DNA of 64,000 bases from Caldimonas caldifontis (lineage in GTDB: Bacteria > Pseudomonadota > Gammaproteobacteria > Burkholderiales > Burkholderiaceae_C): contig NZ_PSNX01000005.1 in assembly GCF_002930615.1 (NCBI RefSeq), forward strand, positions 1 to 64,000, read 5' to 3'. Made by a program: the position numbers and the translations under genes. The stretch's first letter is position 1. Each line of letters begins with the position of its first letter. The notes under the pieces are model-generated. The model saw only the letters and a program-made list of their open reading frames with translations, ran no database searches and was not told the DNA's origin. Of this stretch, positions 27,586 through 35,990 are shown in pieces.

Positions 27586-28407
27586 TCAGCCGCCGAACTC
27601 GTCGCCCAGCTCGCGCGCGCGCTGCTGGGCGGCCTTGAGCGCGCGCACGAAGGCCTCGGCCACACCGTCGGCCTGCAACGACTGCAGCGCCGCATGGGTG
27701 GTGCCCCCCTTGGAGGTGACACGCTCGCGCAGCACCGAAGGTGGGTCGTCCGATCGGCGTGCCAGCTCCGCGGCGCCGGCGAACGTGGCCAGCGCCAGCA
27801 GCTTGCCCTGCTCCGCACTCAGGCCCATGTCCTGGGCGGCGACCATCATCGCCTCCACGAAGTAGAAGACATAAGCCGGACCGGATCCGGACAGCGCCGT
27901 GACGGCATCGAGGTCGGCCTCACGGTCAACCCACAGGCTCGCGCCCGTGGGGGTCAGCAGTGCCTCGACCGTGCGGCGTTCGGCCGTGTTGACCTCCGGT
28001 CGGGCGTACAGGCCGGCAATGCCCTGGCCGATCAGGGCCGGGGTGTTGGGCATGGCGCGCACCACCCGGGCGCTGCCGGTGGCCTGCACCAGGGCATCGG
28101 TGCGAATGCCGGCCATCACGCTCAGGTGCAGGGCGCCACCCACGTGCGCTGCGCAAGGGGCGGCCGCTTCCCTGAACAGTTGGGGCTTCACGGCCCACAC
28201 CACGGTGTCGGCGCGTGCCAGCTCGGCACCGGCGGCAGACAGGGGCGTGAGGCCGAAGGCGCGCTGCAGGCGTTCGCGCTGCTCGGCCCAGGGCTCTACG
28301 ACGAGCAACCGGTCGGGCGGGTGGCCGGCGCGGATCAGGCCGCCGAGGATGGCCTGGGCCATGTTGCCGCCGCCAATGAAAGCGAGGGTGGGGGAGGAGG
28401 AGTTCAT
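27586..28407 (-). CDS. proC: Pyrroline-5-carboxylate reductase
   Basis: Last step of proline synthesis, NAD(P)H-dependent. 273 residues, normal length. Rossmann start LAFIGGGNMAQAILGGLIRAG (about 7-27), VVWAVKPQ, RVVRAMPNTPALIGQG and the C-terminal signature ALSGSGPAYVFYFVEAM plus TSKGGTTHAAL. It is followed on the minus strand by the uraA stop and preceded, 17 bp upstream, by the dienelactone-hydrolase gene, so those two are probably one transcript. Confidence 0.97.
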   Translation of the reverse strand: MNSSSPTLAFIGGGNMAQAILGGLIRAGHPPDRLLVVEPWAEQRERLQRAFGLTPLSAAGAELARADTVVWAVKPQLFREAAAPCAAHVGGALHLSVMAGIRTDALVQATGSARVVRAMPNTPALIGQGIAGLYARPEVNTAERRTVEALLTPTGASLWVDREADLDAVTALSGSGPAYVFYFVEAMMVAAQDMGLSAEQGKLLALATFAGAAELARRSDDPPSVLRERVTSKGGTTHAALQSLQADGVAEAFVRALKAAQQRARELGDEFGG

Positions 28408-28424
28408 GCAGGGTCCGGATCAGA

Positions 28425-29132
28425 TCAGAACAGGGAGGTGGCCAGCAGGTGCAGGCTGCGGGCGTGGGCCAAGGCAGCCGATGGCGCATGGTAGGACGCA
28501 CGTGCCCAGCAGTTGAAGCCGTGCCCGGCGCCGGGGTAGACGAACACTTCCGACCCCGACGCGGTGAGCGCCTGCCGCACCCGGTCCACGGCCTGCAGCG
28601 GGATGTGGCTGTCGGTTTCGCCATAGTGCAGCATCAGCGGGCAGCGGATGCGCGAGGCCAGGTCGAGCTGGTCCTGGATGCCGCCGCCGTAGTAGCCCAC
28701 AGCCGCATCCACGTCGGTGGTGGCTGCGGCGAGGTAGGCCAGGCGCCCGCCCATGCAATAGCCGAGGGCGGCCACCTTGTCCCTCACCTCGGGCCGCTGG
28801 CGCAGCGCACCCACATGCAGGGCGATGTCGGCCAGCAGGTGCTGGCGGTCCATGCCGTTCATCAGTTCACGCGCGCGCTGCATGTCGGCGCCCTCGTAGC
28901 CCAGCTCGACCCGCGGGGCCTGGCGCCAGAAGACATCAGGGGCCAACACCACGAAGCCCGCCAGGGCGTACTGCTCGGCCACCACGCGGATGTGCTCGTT
29001 GACGCCGAAGATCTCCTGGTACAGCAGCAGCCCCGGCCCCGAGCCGCCCGGCGGCAGGGCCAGGTAGGCCGCCTGCGAGGCGCCCGCGCCCTGCGGCAGT
29101 TCGATCCAACGGGTGTGGATGGGGTGGGGCAT
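28425..29132 (-). CDS. Dienelactone hydrolase family protein
   Basis: 235-residue alpha/beta-hydrolase with a cysteine nucleophile: GYCMGGRLAY (about 123-132, GxCxG). The catalytic Asp lies in HYGETDSHIP and the His in PGAGHGFNCW. This triad defines the DLH family, which hydrolyses enol-lactones in chloroaromatic breakdown, though many members act on other esters. No other aromatic genes are near, so the physiological substrate is unknown. It is divergent from the Lrp-like gene. Confidence 0.9.
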   Translation of the reverse strand: MPHPIHTRWIELPQGAGASQAAYLALPPGGSGPGLLLYQEIFGVNEHIRVVAEQYALAGFVVLAPDVFWRQAPRVELGYEGADMQRARELMNGMDRQHLLADIALHVGALRQRPEVRDKVAALGYCMGGRLAYLAAATTDVDAAVGYYGGGIQDQLDLASRIRCPLMLHYGETDSHIPLQAVDRVRQALTASGSEVFVYPGAGHGFNCWARASYHAPSAALAHARSLHLLATSLF

Positions 29133-29184
29133 GGTGACTCCTCTGCAACGCTCTTGGCTGAATCCCTTGCTAGTATGCCGGGAA

Positions 29185-29195
29185 ATCCTTAGGAT
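29185..29195. promoter_or_regulatory. Small palindrome in the DLH/Lrp divergent spacer
   Basis: ATCCTTAGGAT is a perfect palindrome (centre T) 41 bp before the Lrp-like start. It could be an autoregulatory half-site cluster; the match to a known Lrp site is not strong. Confidence 0.25.
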
Positions 29196-29236
29196 GATTC
29201 ACCATCCCAGGGCGGTCGCGCCGCCGAATCTCCCGC

Positions 29237-29719
29237 ATGAAACCCGACGACGACAGCCCGCGCAGCCTCGACAAGATCGACCGCAAGATCCTGCGCATCC
29301 TGCAGGAAGACGGCCGCATCGCCAACCTCAAGCTGGCCGAGGCGGTGCATCTGTCGCCCACGGCGGTGCTGGAGCGCGTCAAGCGCCTCACACGCGACGG
29401 CTACATCCTGGGCTACGAGGCGAGGCTGAACCCGCACCTGCTGGGTGCGGGCATGATGGTCTTCGTGGAGGTGGTGCTCGATCGCACCACGCCCGATGTG
29501 ATGAATGCCTTCAAGGCGGCCGTGCAGACGCGGCCCGAGATCCTCGAGTGCCATCTGGTGGCTGGCGGCTTCGACTACCTCATCAAGACCCGCGTGGCCG
29601 ACATGCAGGCCTACCGTGAACTGATCGGCACGGTGGTGTGGTCGCTGCCCGGTGTGCGCGAGACGCACACCTATGCCGTCATGGAAGAAGTGAAGAACAC
29701 GGCGCGCCTGCCCATCTGA
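29237..29719 (+). CDS. Lrp/AsnC-family transcriptional regulator
   Basis: 160 residues. N-terminal winged helix-turn-helix (LDKIDRKILRILQEDGRIANLKLAEAV in two parts, then LSPTAVLERVKRL, about 11-55) and C-terminal RAM domain (about 70-155; VEVVLDR, ILECHLVAGGFDYLIK, LPGVRETHTYAVMEEVKNT). The ending is that of the leucine-responsive Lrp group rather than AsnC. Its target is unknown; the divergent DLH-proC unit is a candidate. Its TGA abuts the yggS stop, forming TGATCA. Confidence 0.93.
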   Translation: MKPDDDSPRSLDKIDRKILRILQEDGRIANLKLAEAVHLSPTAVLERVKRLTRDGYILGYEARLNPHLLGAGMMVFVEVVLDRTTPDVMNAFKAAVQTRPEILECHLVAGGFDYLIKTRVADMQAYRELIGTVVWSLPGVRETHTYAVMEEVKNTARLPI

Positions 29720-30406
29720 TCAGCGCTGGCCGAAGATGGCCGTGCCCACACGCACGATCGTGGCGCCTTCGAGGATGGCCGCCTCCAGGTCGGCGCTCAT
29801 GCCCATGGACAGCGTGTCCACGTCCAGGCCCCGCGCCTGCAGCCGAACGAGCAGCTCGCGCAGCGCGCGGTGCGGCCGGCGCTGAGCCTCCCGGTCGCCC
29901 GCGGGTTCGGGAATGGCCATCAGGCCGCGCAGCCGCAGGCCCGGCAGGCGGGCCACGGCCTGGGCCACTGCCGGCACGTCGGCTGGTGCCAGTCCGCTTT
30001 TGCTGGCCTCGCCGCTGATGTTCACCTGCAGGCACACCTGCAGGGGCGGCAGGTGTGCGGGGCGCTGATCGGACAGGCGCTGCGCGATCTTCAGCCGGTC
30101 CACCGAATGCACCCAGTCGAAGTGCTCGGCCACGGGGCGTGTCTTGTTGCTCTGCAGCGGTCCGATCAGGTGCCATTCCAGCCGCGCCCGCGCATCGGAC
30201 AGGGCGGCGATCTTGTCGAGCGCTTCTTGCACATAGTTCTCGCCGAAGCGGCTCTGGCCTGCTGCCAGTGCCTGTCGCACTGCGTCAGGCCCGAAGGTCT
30301 TGCTGACCGCCAGCAGCGTGACACTTTGCACGTCGCGTTGCGCGCTTGCACAGGCCGCCGCGATGCGGTCCCTCACTTGTTGTATGTTCTCGGGGATCGT
30401 CGCCAT
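29720..30406 (-). CDS. yggS: Pyridoxal-phosphate homeostasis protein (YggS/PROSC)
   Basis: PLP-binding protein without known catalysis that keeps B6 and amino-acid pools balanced. 228 residues in the alanine-racemase-like barrel: VTLLAVSKTFG with the PLP lysine (about residue 36), FGENYVQEALDKI, EWHLIGPLQSNKTRPV, QVNISGEASKSGL and LSMGMSADLEAAI. It is divergent from pilT; in many proteobacteria yggS and pilT are neighbours, as here. Confidence 0.95.
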   Translation of the reverse strand: MATIPENIQQVRDRIAAACASAQRDVQSVTLLAVSKTFGPDAVRQALAAGQSRFGENYVQEALDKIAALSDARARLEWHLIGPLQSNKTRPVAEHFDWVHSVDRLKIAQRLSDQRPAHLPPLQVCLQVNISGEASKSGLAPADVPAVAQAVARLPGLRLRGLMAIPEPAGDREAQRRPHRALRELLVRLQARGLDVDTLSMGMSADLEAAILEGATIVRVGTAIFGQR

Positions 30407-30488
30407 AATGGCACGAGCTTAAGGCACAACGCCGCTGTCTTCACAGGCGCATGCACAGCGCACAACCACACGGGGGCCCAGAGGGGAC

Positions 30489-31532
30489 ATGGACATCACG
30501 CAACTGCTGGCGTTCTCGGTCAAGAACAAGGCATCGGATCTTCACCTGTCCGCCGGCTTGCCGCCCATGATCCGTGTGCACGGCGACGTGCGACGCATCA
30601 ATGTCGACCCGCTCGAGCACAAGCAGGTGCACGACATGGTGTACGACATCATGAACGACGCCCAGCGCAAGGCCTACGAAGAGACGCTCGAGTGCGATTT
30701 TTCCTTCGAGATCCAGGGCCTGGCGCGCTTTCGCGTCAACGCCTTCAACCAGAACCGTGGCGCCGGCGCCGTGTTCCGGACCATCCCCTCGAAGATCCTC
30801 ACCCTCGAACAGCTCAACGCGCCCAAGGTGTTCGCGGAGTTGTCGCTCAAGCCCCGAGGTCTCATCCTCGTGACCGGCCCCACCGGGTCCGGCAAGTCCA
30901 CCACGCTGGCCGGCATGGTGAATCATCTGAACGAGAACGAGTACGGACACATCCTGACGGTCGAGGACCCGATCGAATTCGTGCACGAGTCGAAGAAGTG
31001 CCTGGTCAATCAGCGCGAGGTCGGTCCGCACACGCTGAGCTTCAACAACGCACTGCGCTCGGCCCTGCGTGAAGACCCGGACGCCATCCTCGTGGGCGAG
31101 ATGCGTGACCTGGAGACGATCCGTCTCGCGCTCACGGCGGCGGAAACCGGTCACCTGGTGTTCGGCACGCTGCACACGTCGAGTGCGGCCAAGACCATCG
31201 ACCGCATCGTCGACGTTTTCCCGGCCGCCGAGAAGGACATGGTGCGCGCCATGCTGTCGGAGTCGCTCGTGGCGGTGATCTCGCAGACGCTGTGCAAGCT
31301 CAAGGACGGCTCCGGCCGCGTGGCCGCGCACGAGATCATGCTGGGCACCTCGGCCATCCGCAACCTCATCCGGGAAAACAAGATCGCTCAGATGTACTCG
31401 GCGATCCAGACGGGCAACAGCATGGGCATGATGACGCTCGACCAGTGCCTGACCGATCTGGTGCGGCGCAACGTGATCTCGCCCGCCGAGGCGCGCGCCA
31501 AGGCCAAGTTCCCCGAGAACTTCCCTGGCTGA
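30489..31532 (+). CDS. pilT: Type IV pilus retraction ATPase PilT
   Basis: Hexameric cytoplasmic motor that depolymerises pili for twitching. 347 residues. PAS-like N-domain (MDITQLLAFSVKNKASDLHLSAG), Walker A GPTGSGKST (about 131-139), Asp box ILTVEDPIE, Walker B, His box and the PilT hallmark AIRNLIRENK (about 288-297), needed for retraction. Lies in the order pilT, cNMP-binding gene, pilU. Confidence 0.97.
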   Translation: MDITQLLAFSVKNKASDLHLSAGLPPMIRVHGDVRRINVDPLEHKQVHDMVYDIMNDAQRKAYEETLECDFSFEIQGLARFRVNAFNQNRGAGAVFRTIPSKILTLEQLNAPKVFAELSLKPRGLILVTGPTGSGKSTTLAGMVNHLNENEYGHILTVEDPIEFVHESKKCLVNQREVGPHTLSFNNALRSALREDPDAILVGEMRDLETIRLALTAAETGHLVFGTLHTSSAAKTIDRIVDVFPAAEKDMVRAMLSESLVAVISQTLCKLKDGSGRVAAHEIMLGTSAIRNLIRENKIAQMYSAIQTGNSMGMMTLDQCLTDLVRRNVISPAEARAKAKFPENFPG

Positions 31533-31571
31533 CACGCCGGACGCACCCGGCAGGCGACAGGGCTCCTCACC

Positions 31572-32219
31572 ATGAAGAAGTTCATCGACAAGCTCAAAGG
31601 CGTGGCCAGCGCCGCACCGGAGGACGCAGGCGGTGCGCCTGAGGACGATTCGCGCTTCTTCTCCACCATGTTCCAGGACCGTGACGACCAGCAGGCCCAT
31701 GCGTCCTGGCGCGAGCGGGCGGTCCAGATCGGCGCGCGCGACTACGACCGTGCCCAGGGCGCCGAGAAATTCGCCCGGCTGTGGGGCGTGGACCGCTATG
31801 TGGCTTCTTTGAGCCCGGCCGACCTCGAGCGCATGAGCCAGTACCTCAGCTTCGTCGAGGTGCCGGCCAACCAGGAAATCATCGGGCAGGACGAGCAGGG
31901 CGACTACATGCTCATCGTGCTGGAGGGCAGCATCGCCGTCGACCGCATCCAGCCCTGGGGTGCCCGCGCCCGCCTGGCCGAGGCCCGGCCCGGCGACATG
32001 CTTGGCGAAATGTCCCTGCTCGATGCTGGCGCGCGCTTTTCGGCCTGCACCACGCTCACGCCCTGTGTCCTCGCGGTGGTCGACGCCCAGGGCCTCGACG
32101 AGATGATCATGCAGGAACCGCGACTGGGTCTGGCCTTGCTGGCCTCGCTCGCGCGTCGTCTGTCATTGCGCCTGCGACAGGTCAGCGCACGCCTGAGTGC
32201 GCTGCTGTCACGCGGCTGA
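31572..32219 (+). CDS. Cyclic-nucleotide-binding-domain protein between pilT and pilU
   Basis: 215 residues. The N-terminal 70 residues are charged and probably flexible. The rest (about 75-200) is a CRP-like beta-barrel: LSFVEVPANQEIIGQDEQGDYMLIVLEGSIAV in segments, then AEARPGDMLGEMSLLDAGARFSACT, where GEMSLLDAGARFSA corresponds to the phosphate-binding cassette (GE-SLL---R-A). No DNA-binding domain follows, so it is not a CRP regulator. Spacing to both motor genes (39 and 10 bp) implies one operon and a role in pilus-motor control. Confidence 0.88.
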   Translation: MKKFIDKLKGVASAAPEDAGGAPEDDSRFFSTMFQDRDDQQAHASWRERAVQIGARDYDRAQGAEKFARLWGVDRYVASLSPADLERMSQYLSFVEVPANQEIIGQDEQGDYMLIVLEGSIAVDRIQPWGARARLAEARPGDMLGEMSLLDAGARFSACTTLTPCVLAVVDAQGLDEMIMQEPRLGLALLASLARRLSLRLRQVSARLSALLSRG

Positions 32220-32229
32220 GGGAGCATCC

Positions 32230-33366
32230 ATGGAAAGAGATCAAGCCTCGAAGTTCGTCAACGACCTGTTGCGCCTGATGGTGGCGCGCAATGGGTCCGA
32301 CCTGTTCCTCACGGCGGAGTTTCCGCCGGCCATCAAGGTCGATGGCAAGGTCACCAAGGTGTCGCCTCAGCCCCTCACGGGCCAGCACACCATGGCCCTG
32401 GCGCGCGCCATCATGAACGACAAGCAGGCAGCCGAGTTCGAGCGCACGAAGGAGTGCAATTTCGCCGTCGCCCCGCAGGGCATCGGCCGCTTCCGCGTGA
32501 ACGCCTTCGTGCAACAGGGCCAGGTGGGCCTGGTGCTGCGCGTCATTCCCCAGACCCTGCCCACCATCGACAGTCTGGGCCTGCCCTACATCCTCAAGGA
32601 AGTGGCCATGACCAAGCGCGGGCTGGTCATCATGGTGGGCGCCACCGGCTCGGGCAAGAGCACCACGCTGGCGGCGATGGTCGACCACCGCAACGAGAAC
32701 TCCTACGGCCACATCATCACCATCGAGGATCCGGTGGAGTTCGTGCATCCGCACAAGAACTGCATCGTCACCCAGCGTGAGGTGGGCCTGGACACCGACG
32801 GCTGGGAGCAGGCGCTGAAGAACACGCTGCGCCAGGCGCCCGACGTGATCCTGATGGGCGAGATCCGCGACCGCGAGACCATGGAGCATGCCGTGGCCTT
32901 CGCCGAGACCGGCCACCTGTGCATGGCCACGCTGCACGCCAACAGCTCCAACCAGGCCCTGGACCGCATCATCAACTTCTTCCCCGAGGAGCGCCGCGCT
33001 CAGCTGCTGATGGACCTGTCGCTCAACCTCAAGGCCATGGTCTCGCAGCGCCTGCTGCCTCGCCAGGAAGGCAAGGGCCGCGCTGCCGCGGTGGAGATCC
33101 TGCTCAACACCCCCTTGATATCGGAACTCATCTTCAAGGGTGAGGTCGCCGAGATCAAGGAGATCATGAAGAAGAGCCGCGAACTGGGCATGCAGACCTT
33201 CGACCAGTCGCTCTTCGATCTGTATGAGAGCAACACCGTCACCTACGAGGATGCGCTGCGCAATGCCGACTCGGTCAACGACCTGAGGCTGCAGATCAAG
33301 CTCAACAGCAACCGCGCCCGCAACGCCGACCTCGCCGCGGGCACCGAACACCTGACCATCGTCTGA
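32230..33366 (+). CDS. pilU: Type IV pilus motor ATPase PilU
   Basis: PilT-dependent second retraction ATPase. 378 residues, longer than PilT with an extended C-terminus (NADSVNDLRLQIKLNSN), typical of PilU. Walker A GATGSGKST (about 138-146), ITIEDPVEFVHP, His box TGHLCMATLHANSSNQALDRI. The AIRNLIR motif is replaced by LISELIFKGEVAEI, another PilU trait. ATG 32230 follows GGGAGC at 8 bp; the gene starts 10 bp after the cNMP gene. Confidence 0.95.
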   Translation: MERDQASKFVNDLLRLMVARNGSDLFLTAEFPPAIKVDGKVTKVSPQPLTGQHTMALARAIMNDKQAAEFERTKECNFAVAPQGIGRFRVNAFVQQGQVGLVLRVIPQTLPTIDSLGLPYILKEVAMTKRGLVIMVGATGSGKSTTLAAMVDHRNENSYGHIITIEDPVEFVHPHKNCIVTQREVGLDTDGWEQALKNTLRQAPDVILMGEIRDRETMEHAVAFAETGHLCMATLHANSSNQALDRIINFFPEERRAQLLMDLSLNLKAMVSQRLLPRQEGKGRAAAVEILLNTPLISELIFKGEVAEIKEIMKKSRELGMQTFDQSLFDLYESNTVTYEDALRNADSVNDLRLQIKLNSNRARNADLAAGTEHLTIV

Positions 33367-33368
33367 GC

Positions 33369-34265
33369 ATGAGCAGTTCCAAGACCTACGCCCCCATTGC
33401 CCCCCACACGGTGGCCTTTCTGGGCCTGGGCGTGATGGGTTACCCCATGGCCGGGCACCTGTCTCGCGCCGGGCACCGCGTCACCGTGTACAACCGCACG
33501 GCGGCCAAGGCCCAGCAGTGGGTGGCCGAGCACGGCGGTGCCAGCGCGCCCACGCCGCGCGAGGCCGCCCAGGGCGCCGACATCGTCTTTGCCTGCGTCG
33601 GCAATGATGATGACCTGCGTTCGGTGGTGCTGGGTGATCAGGGCGCCTTCGCGGGCATGAAGCCCGGGGCGATCTTCATGGACCACACCACGGCTTCGGC
33701 CGAGGTGGCGCGCGAGCTGGGCGCGCAGGCCGAGGCCCGTGGCCTGGCTTTCATCGATGCGCCGGTGTCCGGTGGCAACCTGGGCGCCCTCAACGGGGTG
33801 CTCACCGTGATGTGCGGCGGACCGGCCGCCGCCTTCGCCAAGGCCCAGCCCGTGGCCATGGCCTTTGCCAAGGCCGTCACCCTGCTGGGCGAGCAGGGCG
33901 CGGGCCAGCTGGCCAAGATGGTGAACCAGATCGCGATTGCCGGCCTGGTGCAAGGCCTGTCCGAGGCCATCGCCTTCGGTCAACGTGCAGGCCTGGACAT
34001 GAAGGCCGTGCTCGAGGTCATCGGCAAAGGGGCCGCCCAGAGCTGGCAGATGGACAACCGCGGCCCCACGATGGTGGAAGACCGCTTCGACTTCGGCTTT
34101 GCCGTGGACTGGATGCGCAAGGACCTCGGGCTGTGCCTGGAAGAGGCGCGCCGCAACGGCGCCCGTCTGCCGGTCACGGCTCTCGTGGACCAGTTCTACG
34201 GGGACGTGCAGTCCATGGGCGGCGGCCGCTGGGACACGTCCAGCCTGATCCGCCGCCTGAAGTGA
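33369..34265 (+). CDS. 3-hydroxyisobutyrate/tartronate-semialdehyde-type dehydrogenase
   Basis: 298-residue beta-hydroxyacid dehydrogenase. NAD(P)-binding FLGLGVMGYPMAGHLSRAGH (about 16-35), substrate motif DAPVSGGNLGALNG (about 131-144) and catalytic Lys in GQLAKMVNQI (about 183). Which acid it oxidises (3-hydroxyisobutyrate, tartronate semialdehyde, others) cannot be said; no glyoxylate or valine genes are adjacent. It starts 2 bp after pilU, an operon link probably without functional meaning. Ends 1 bp from the dolP stop. Confidence 0.9.
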   Translation: MSSSKTYAPIAPHTVAFLGLGVMGYPMAGHLSRAGHRVTVYNRTAAKAQQWVAEHGGASAPTPREAAQGADIVFACVGNDDDLRSVVLGDQGAFAGMKPGAIFMDHTTASAEVARELGAQAEARGLAFIDAPVSGGNLGALNGVLTVMCGGPAAAFAKAQPVAMAFAKAVTLLGEQGAGQLAKMVNQIAIAGLVQGLSEAIAFGQRAGLDMKAVLEVIGKGAAQSWQMDNRGPTMVEDRFDFGFAVDWMRKDLGLCLEEARRNGARLPVTALVDQFYGDVQSMGGGRWDTSSLIRRLK

Positions 34266-34266
34266 C

Positions 34267-34935
34267 TCACTGGCTCGGTGCAGCGCCCGTCGGCGAGGGC
34301 CGGTTGGGCTGCAGGCGGGCCAGTTCCTCTTCGGTGATCAGCTCGAACACCGTCACCACCTTGGCCACACCGCTGACGCTGCGCGCCAGCTCGGCGGCAC
34401 GCTTGGCCTCGCGCTCGGTCACGCGCCCCATCAGGTAGACGGTGCCGCGTTCAGAAATGACCTTCACGGCCTGGGCCTGGATGTCGCGCGCATCGACCAG
34501 GGTGGCCTTCACCTTGCCGCCCAGGATGACGTCGTTCGAGCGGGATGTGAGCGAACTGACGCCCATCACGGCCAGGTCGTTCACGATGGATCGCACGTTG
34601 TCCACGCCGGCCACGATGCGTTCGACCCGCTGCTTGTCGTCTTCGCTGCCCACTTCGCCGGTGAGCAGCACCATGCGGTTGTAGCTGGTCACATTGACGT
34701 GCACCCGCTGTTCATTGAAGGCGTCGCGGATGCGGTTCATGGACTTCAGCTCGATGGCCTGGTCATCGATCTGGGCGCCCGAGCTGCGGCGGTCGCTGGC
34801 CACCATCACGGTGCCCACCACGGCACCGCCCACCAGCAGCGGGGCGCAGGCCGACAGCGCCACGGCCAGGCTGGCAGCGGCCACCACGGTGGCAAGGGGG
34901 CGCAGCGCCCGATGGGGGAAGTGAGACGACTTCAT
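34267..34935 (-). CDS. dolP: Outer-membrane BON-domain lipoprotein, DolP-like
   Basis: 222 residues. Lipoprotein signal peptide with lipobox LSAC (about 27-30) after a hydrophobic stretch. Two BON domains (about 65-130 and 140-205; TGEVGSEDDKQRVERIVAGV and MGRVTEREAKRAAELARSV). This is the layout of DolP (YraP), which guards outer-membrane integrity and supports BAM. Context agrees: it overlaps diaA by 4 bp in the order rsmI/yraN/diaA/dolP, as in E. coli. ATG 34935 is set by the signal peptide. Confidence 0.92.
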   Translation of the reverse strand: MKSSHFPHRALRPLATVVAAASLAVALSACAPLLVGGAVVGTVMVASDRRSSGAQIDDQAIELKSMNRIRDAFNEQRVHVNVTSYNRMVLLTGEVGSEDDKQRVERIVAGVDNVRSIVNDLAVMGVSSLTSRSNDVILGGKVKATLVDARDIQAQAVKVISERGTVYLMGRVTEREAKRAAELARSVSGVAKVVTVFELITEEELARLQPNRPSPTGAAPSQ

Positions 34936-35531
34936 GGCTGATCCTGTTCTCCAAGCAAATGGGTGTCCACCGCATCGCACAGGCAGTGCAGGGCCAGCAG
35001 GTGGACCTCCTGCACCCGGGCCTGGCGCTCATGGGGGACGGCGATGTGGACGTCGGTTTCCGCCAGCAGATCCTTGAGCTTGCCGCCGCCCTTGCCGGTG
35101 AGGGCGACGACGGTCATGTCCCTGTCGTGTGCGGCCTGCACAGCGGCCAGCACCGTGGCCGAACTGCCGCTGGCCGACAGGGCGAGCAGCACGTCACCCG
35201 GCTGACCCAGGGCCTGGACCTGCTTGGCAAAGATCTGTGCGGGGTCGACCCCGAAGCCGCCGTAGTGCGTGGCATCGGCGCCCAGGGCCAGTGCGGCCAG
35301 GCCGGGGCGTTCGCGTTCGAACCGCCCCACCAGCAGCGAAGCCACATGCTGGGCATTGCCCGCCGAGCCACCGTTGCCGCAGCTCAGCACCTTGCCACCC
35401 GCGGTGAGGCACCCCACGATGGCCTGGGCCGCTTCGGCGATCGGGCGCGCGAGCTGGTCAGCGCTCTGGTACTTGAGGTCGGCACTTTCGAAGAACTGCT
35501 GCTGGATGCGTTGTTCAAGCATGGGCGGCAT
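34932..35531 (-). CDS. diaA: SIS-domain protein, DiaA/GmhA family
   Basis: 199 residues, one SIS domain: GKVLSCGNGGSAGNAQHVASLLVG (about 47-70) and LLALSASGSSATVLAAV. DiaA stimulates DnaA loading at oriC; GmhA isomerises sedoheptulose-7-phosphate. Gene order beside yraN, rsmI and dolP favours DiaA, but the metal/active-site residues for GmhA cannot be excluded by eye. Start may be ATG 35531 or the third codon downstream (MLEQRIQQQF, 35522). Its TGA overlaps the dolP ATG. Confidence 0.88.
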   Translation of the reverse strand: MPPMLEQRIQQQFFESADLKYQSADQLARPIAEAAQAIVGCLTAGGKVLSCGNGGSAGNAQHVASLLVGRFERERPGLAALALGADATHYGGFGVDPAQIFAKQVQALGQPGDVLLALSASGSSATVLAAVQAAHDRDMTVVALTGKGGGKLKDLLAETDVHIAVPHERQARVQEVHLLALHCLCDAVDTHLLGEQDQP

Positions 35532-35621
35532 GATAAGTCAGCGACATGGAGCCCCCGAGGGGTCAGAAGGTTCCAACGTCGAAGGACAAACGGGCCTCGG
35601 TGTCCAGGCGTTGACCGAGGG

Positions 35622-35990
35622 TCACGAGGCGTCGAAGGCCGCCTTGAGCCAGCGCAGCCGACCGGCATCGATGGCCACCACATCGAAGCGGCAAGGCGGC
35701 GGCGACCCCAGTCGCAGCAGGTAATGCCGCGCCGCCAGGATGATGGACCGCCGCTTGGCCGCGGTGATGCTGGCCGCCGCGCCCCCGTGGTCGGCGCTGG
35801 CGCGCTCGCGCACCTCCACGAAGACCAGCGTCCCATCCCGTTCGCGCATGATGAGGTCCACTTCGCCGGCGCGCGCCCTGGGGCCGCGCGCCACCCGATA
35901 ATTGCGCTCGACGAGCCTCAGCCCGGCCTCTTCCAGATGCGTGAGGGCCCGCTGCTCGGCGGCATCTCCTTTGTGCTTGGTCGTGAACAC
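35622..35990 (-). CDS. yraN: YraN-family (UPF0102) endonuclease-fold protein
   Basis: 122 residues. Starts [20 protein letters not shown] and has the restriction-endonuclease-like core [22 protein letters not shown] (about 42-63), with the Asp and ExE/V pattern that binds metal, then [13 protein letters not shown]. Its cellular task is not defined. GTG 35990 has a strong Shine-Dalgarno (GGAGG) just upstream. That start codon lies inside the coding region of rsmI on the other strand. Confidence 0.9.
   Translation of the reverse strand: MFTTKHKGDAAEQRALTHLEEAGLRLVERNYRVARGPRARAGEVDLIMRERDGTLVFVEVRERASADHGGAAASITAAKRRSIILAARHYLLRLGSPPPCRFDVVAIDAGRLRWLKAAFDAS

Noticed and set aside
29748-29764. 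GCACGATCGTGG, similar to the TetR operator
   Set aside because: It lies inside the coding end of yggS and one arm is broken; likely chance in high-GC sequence.
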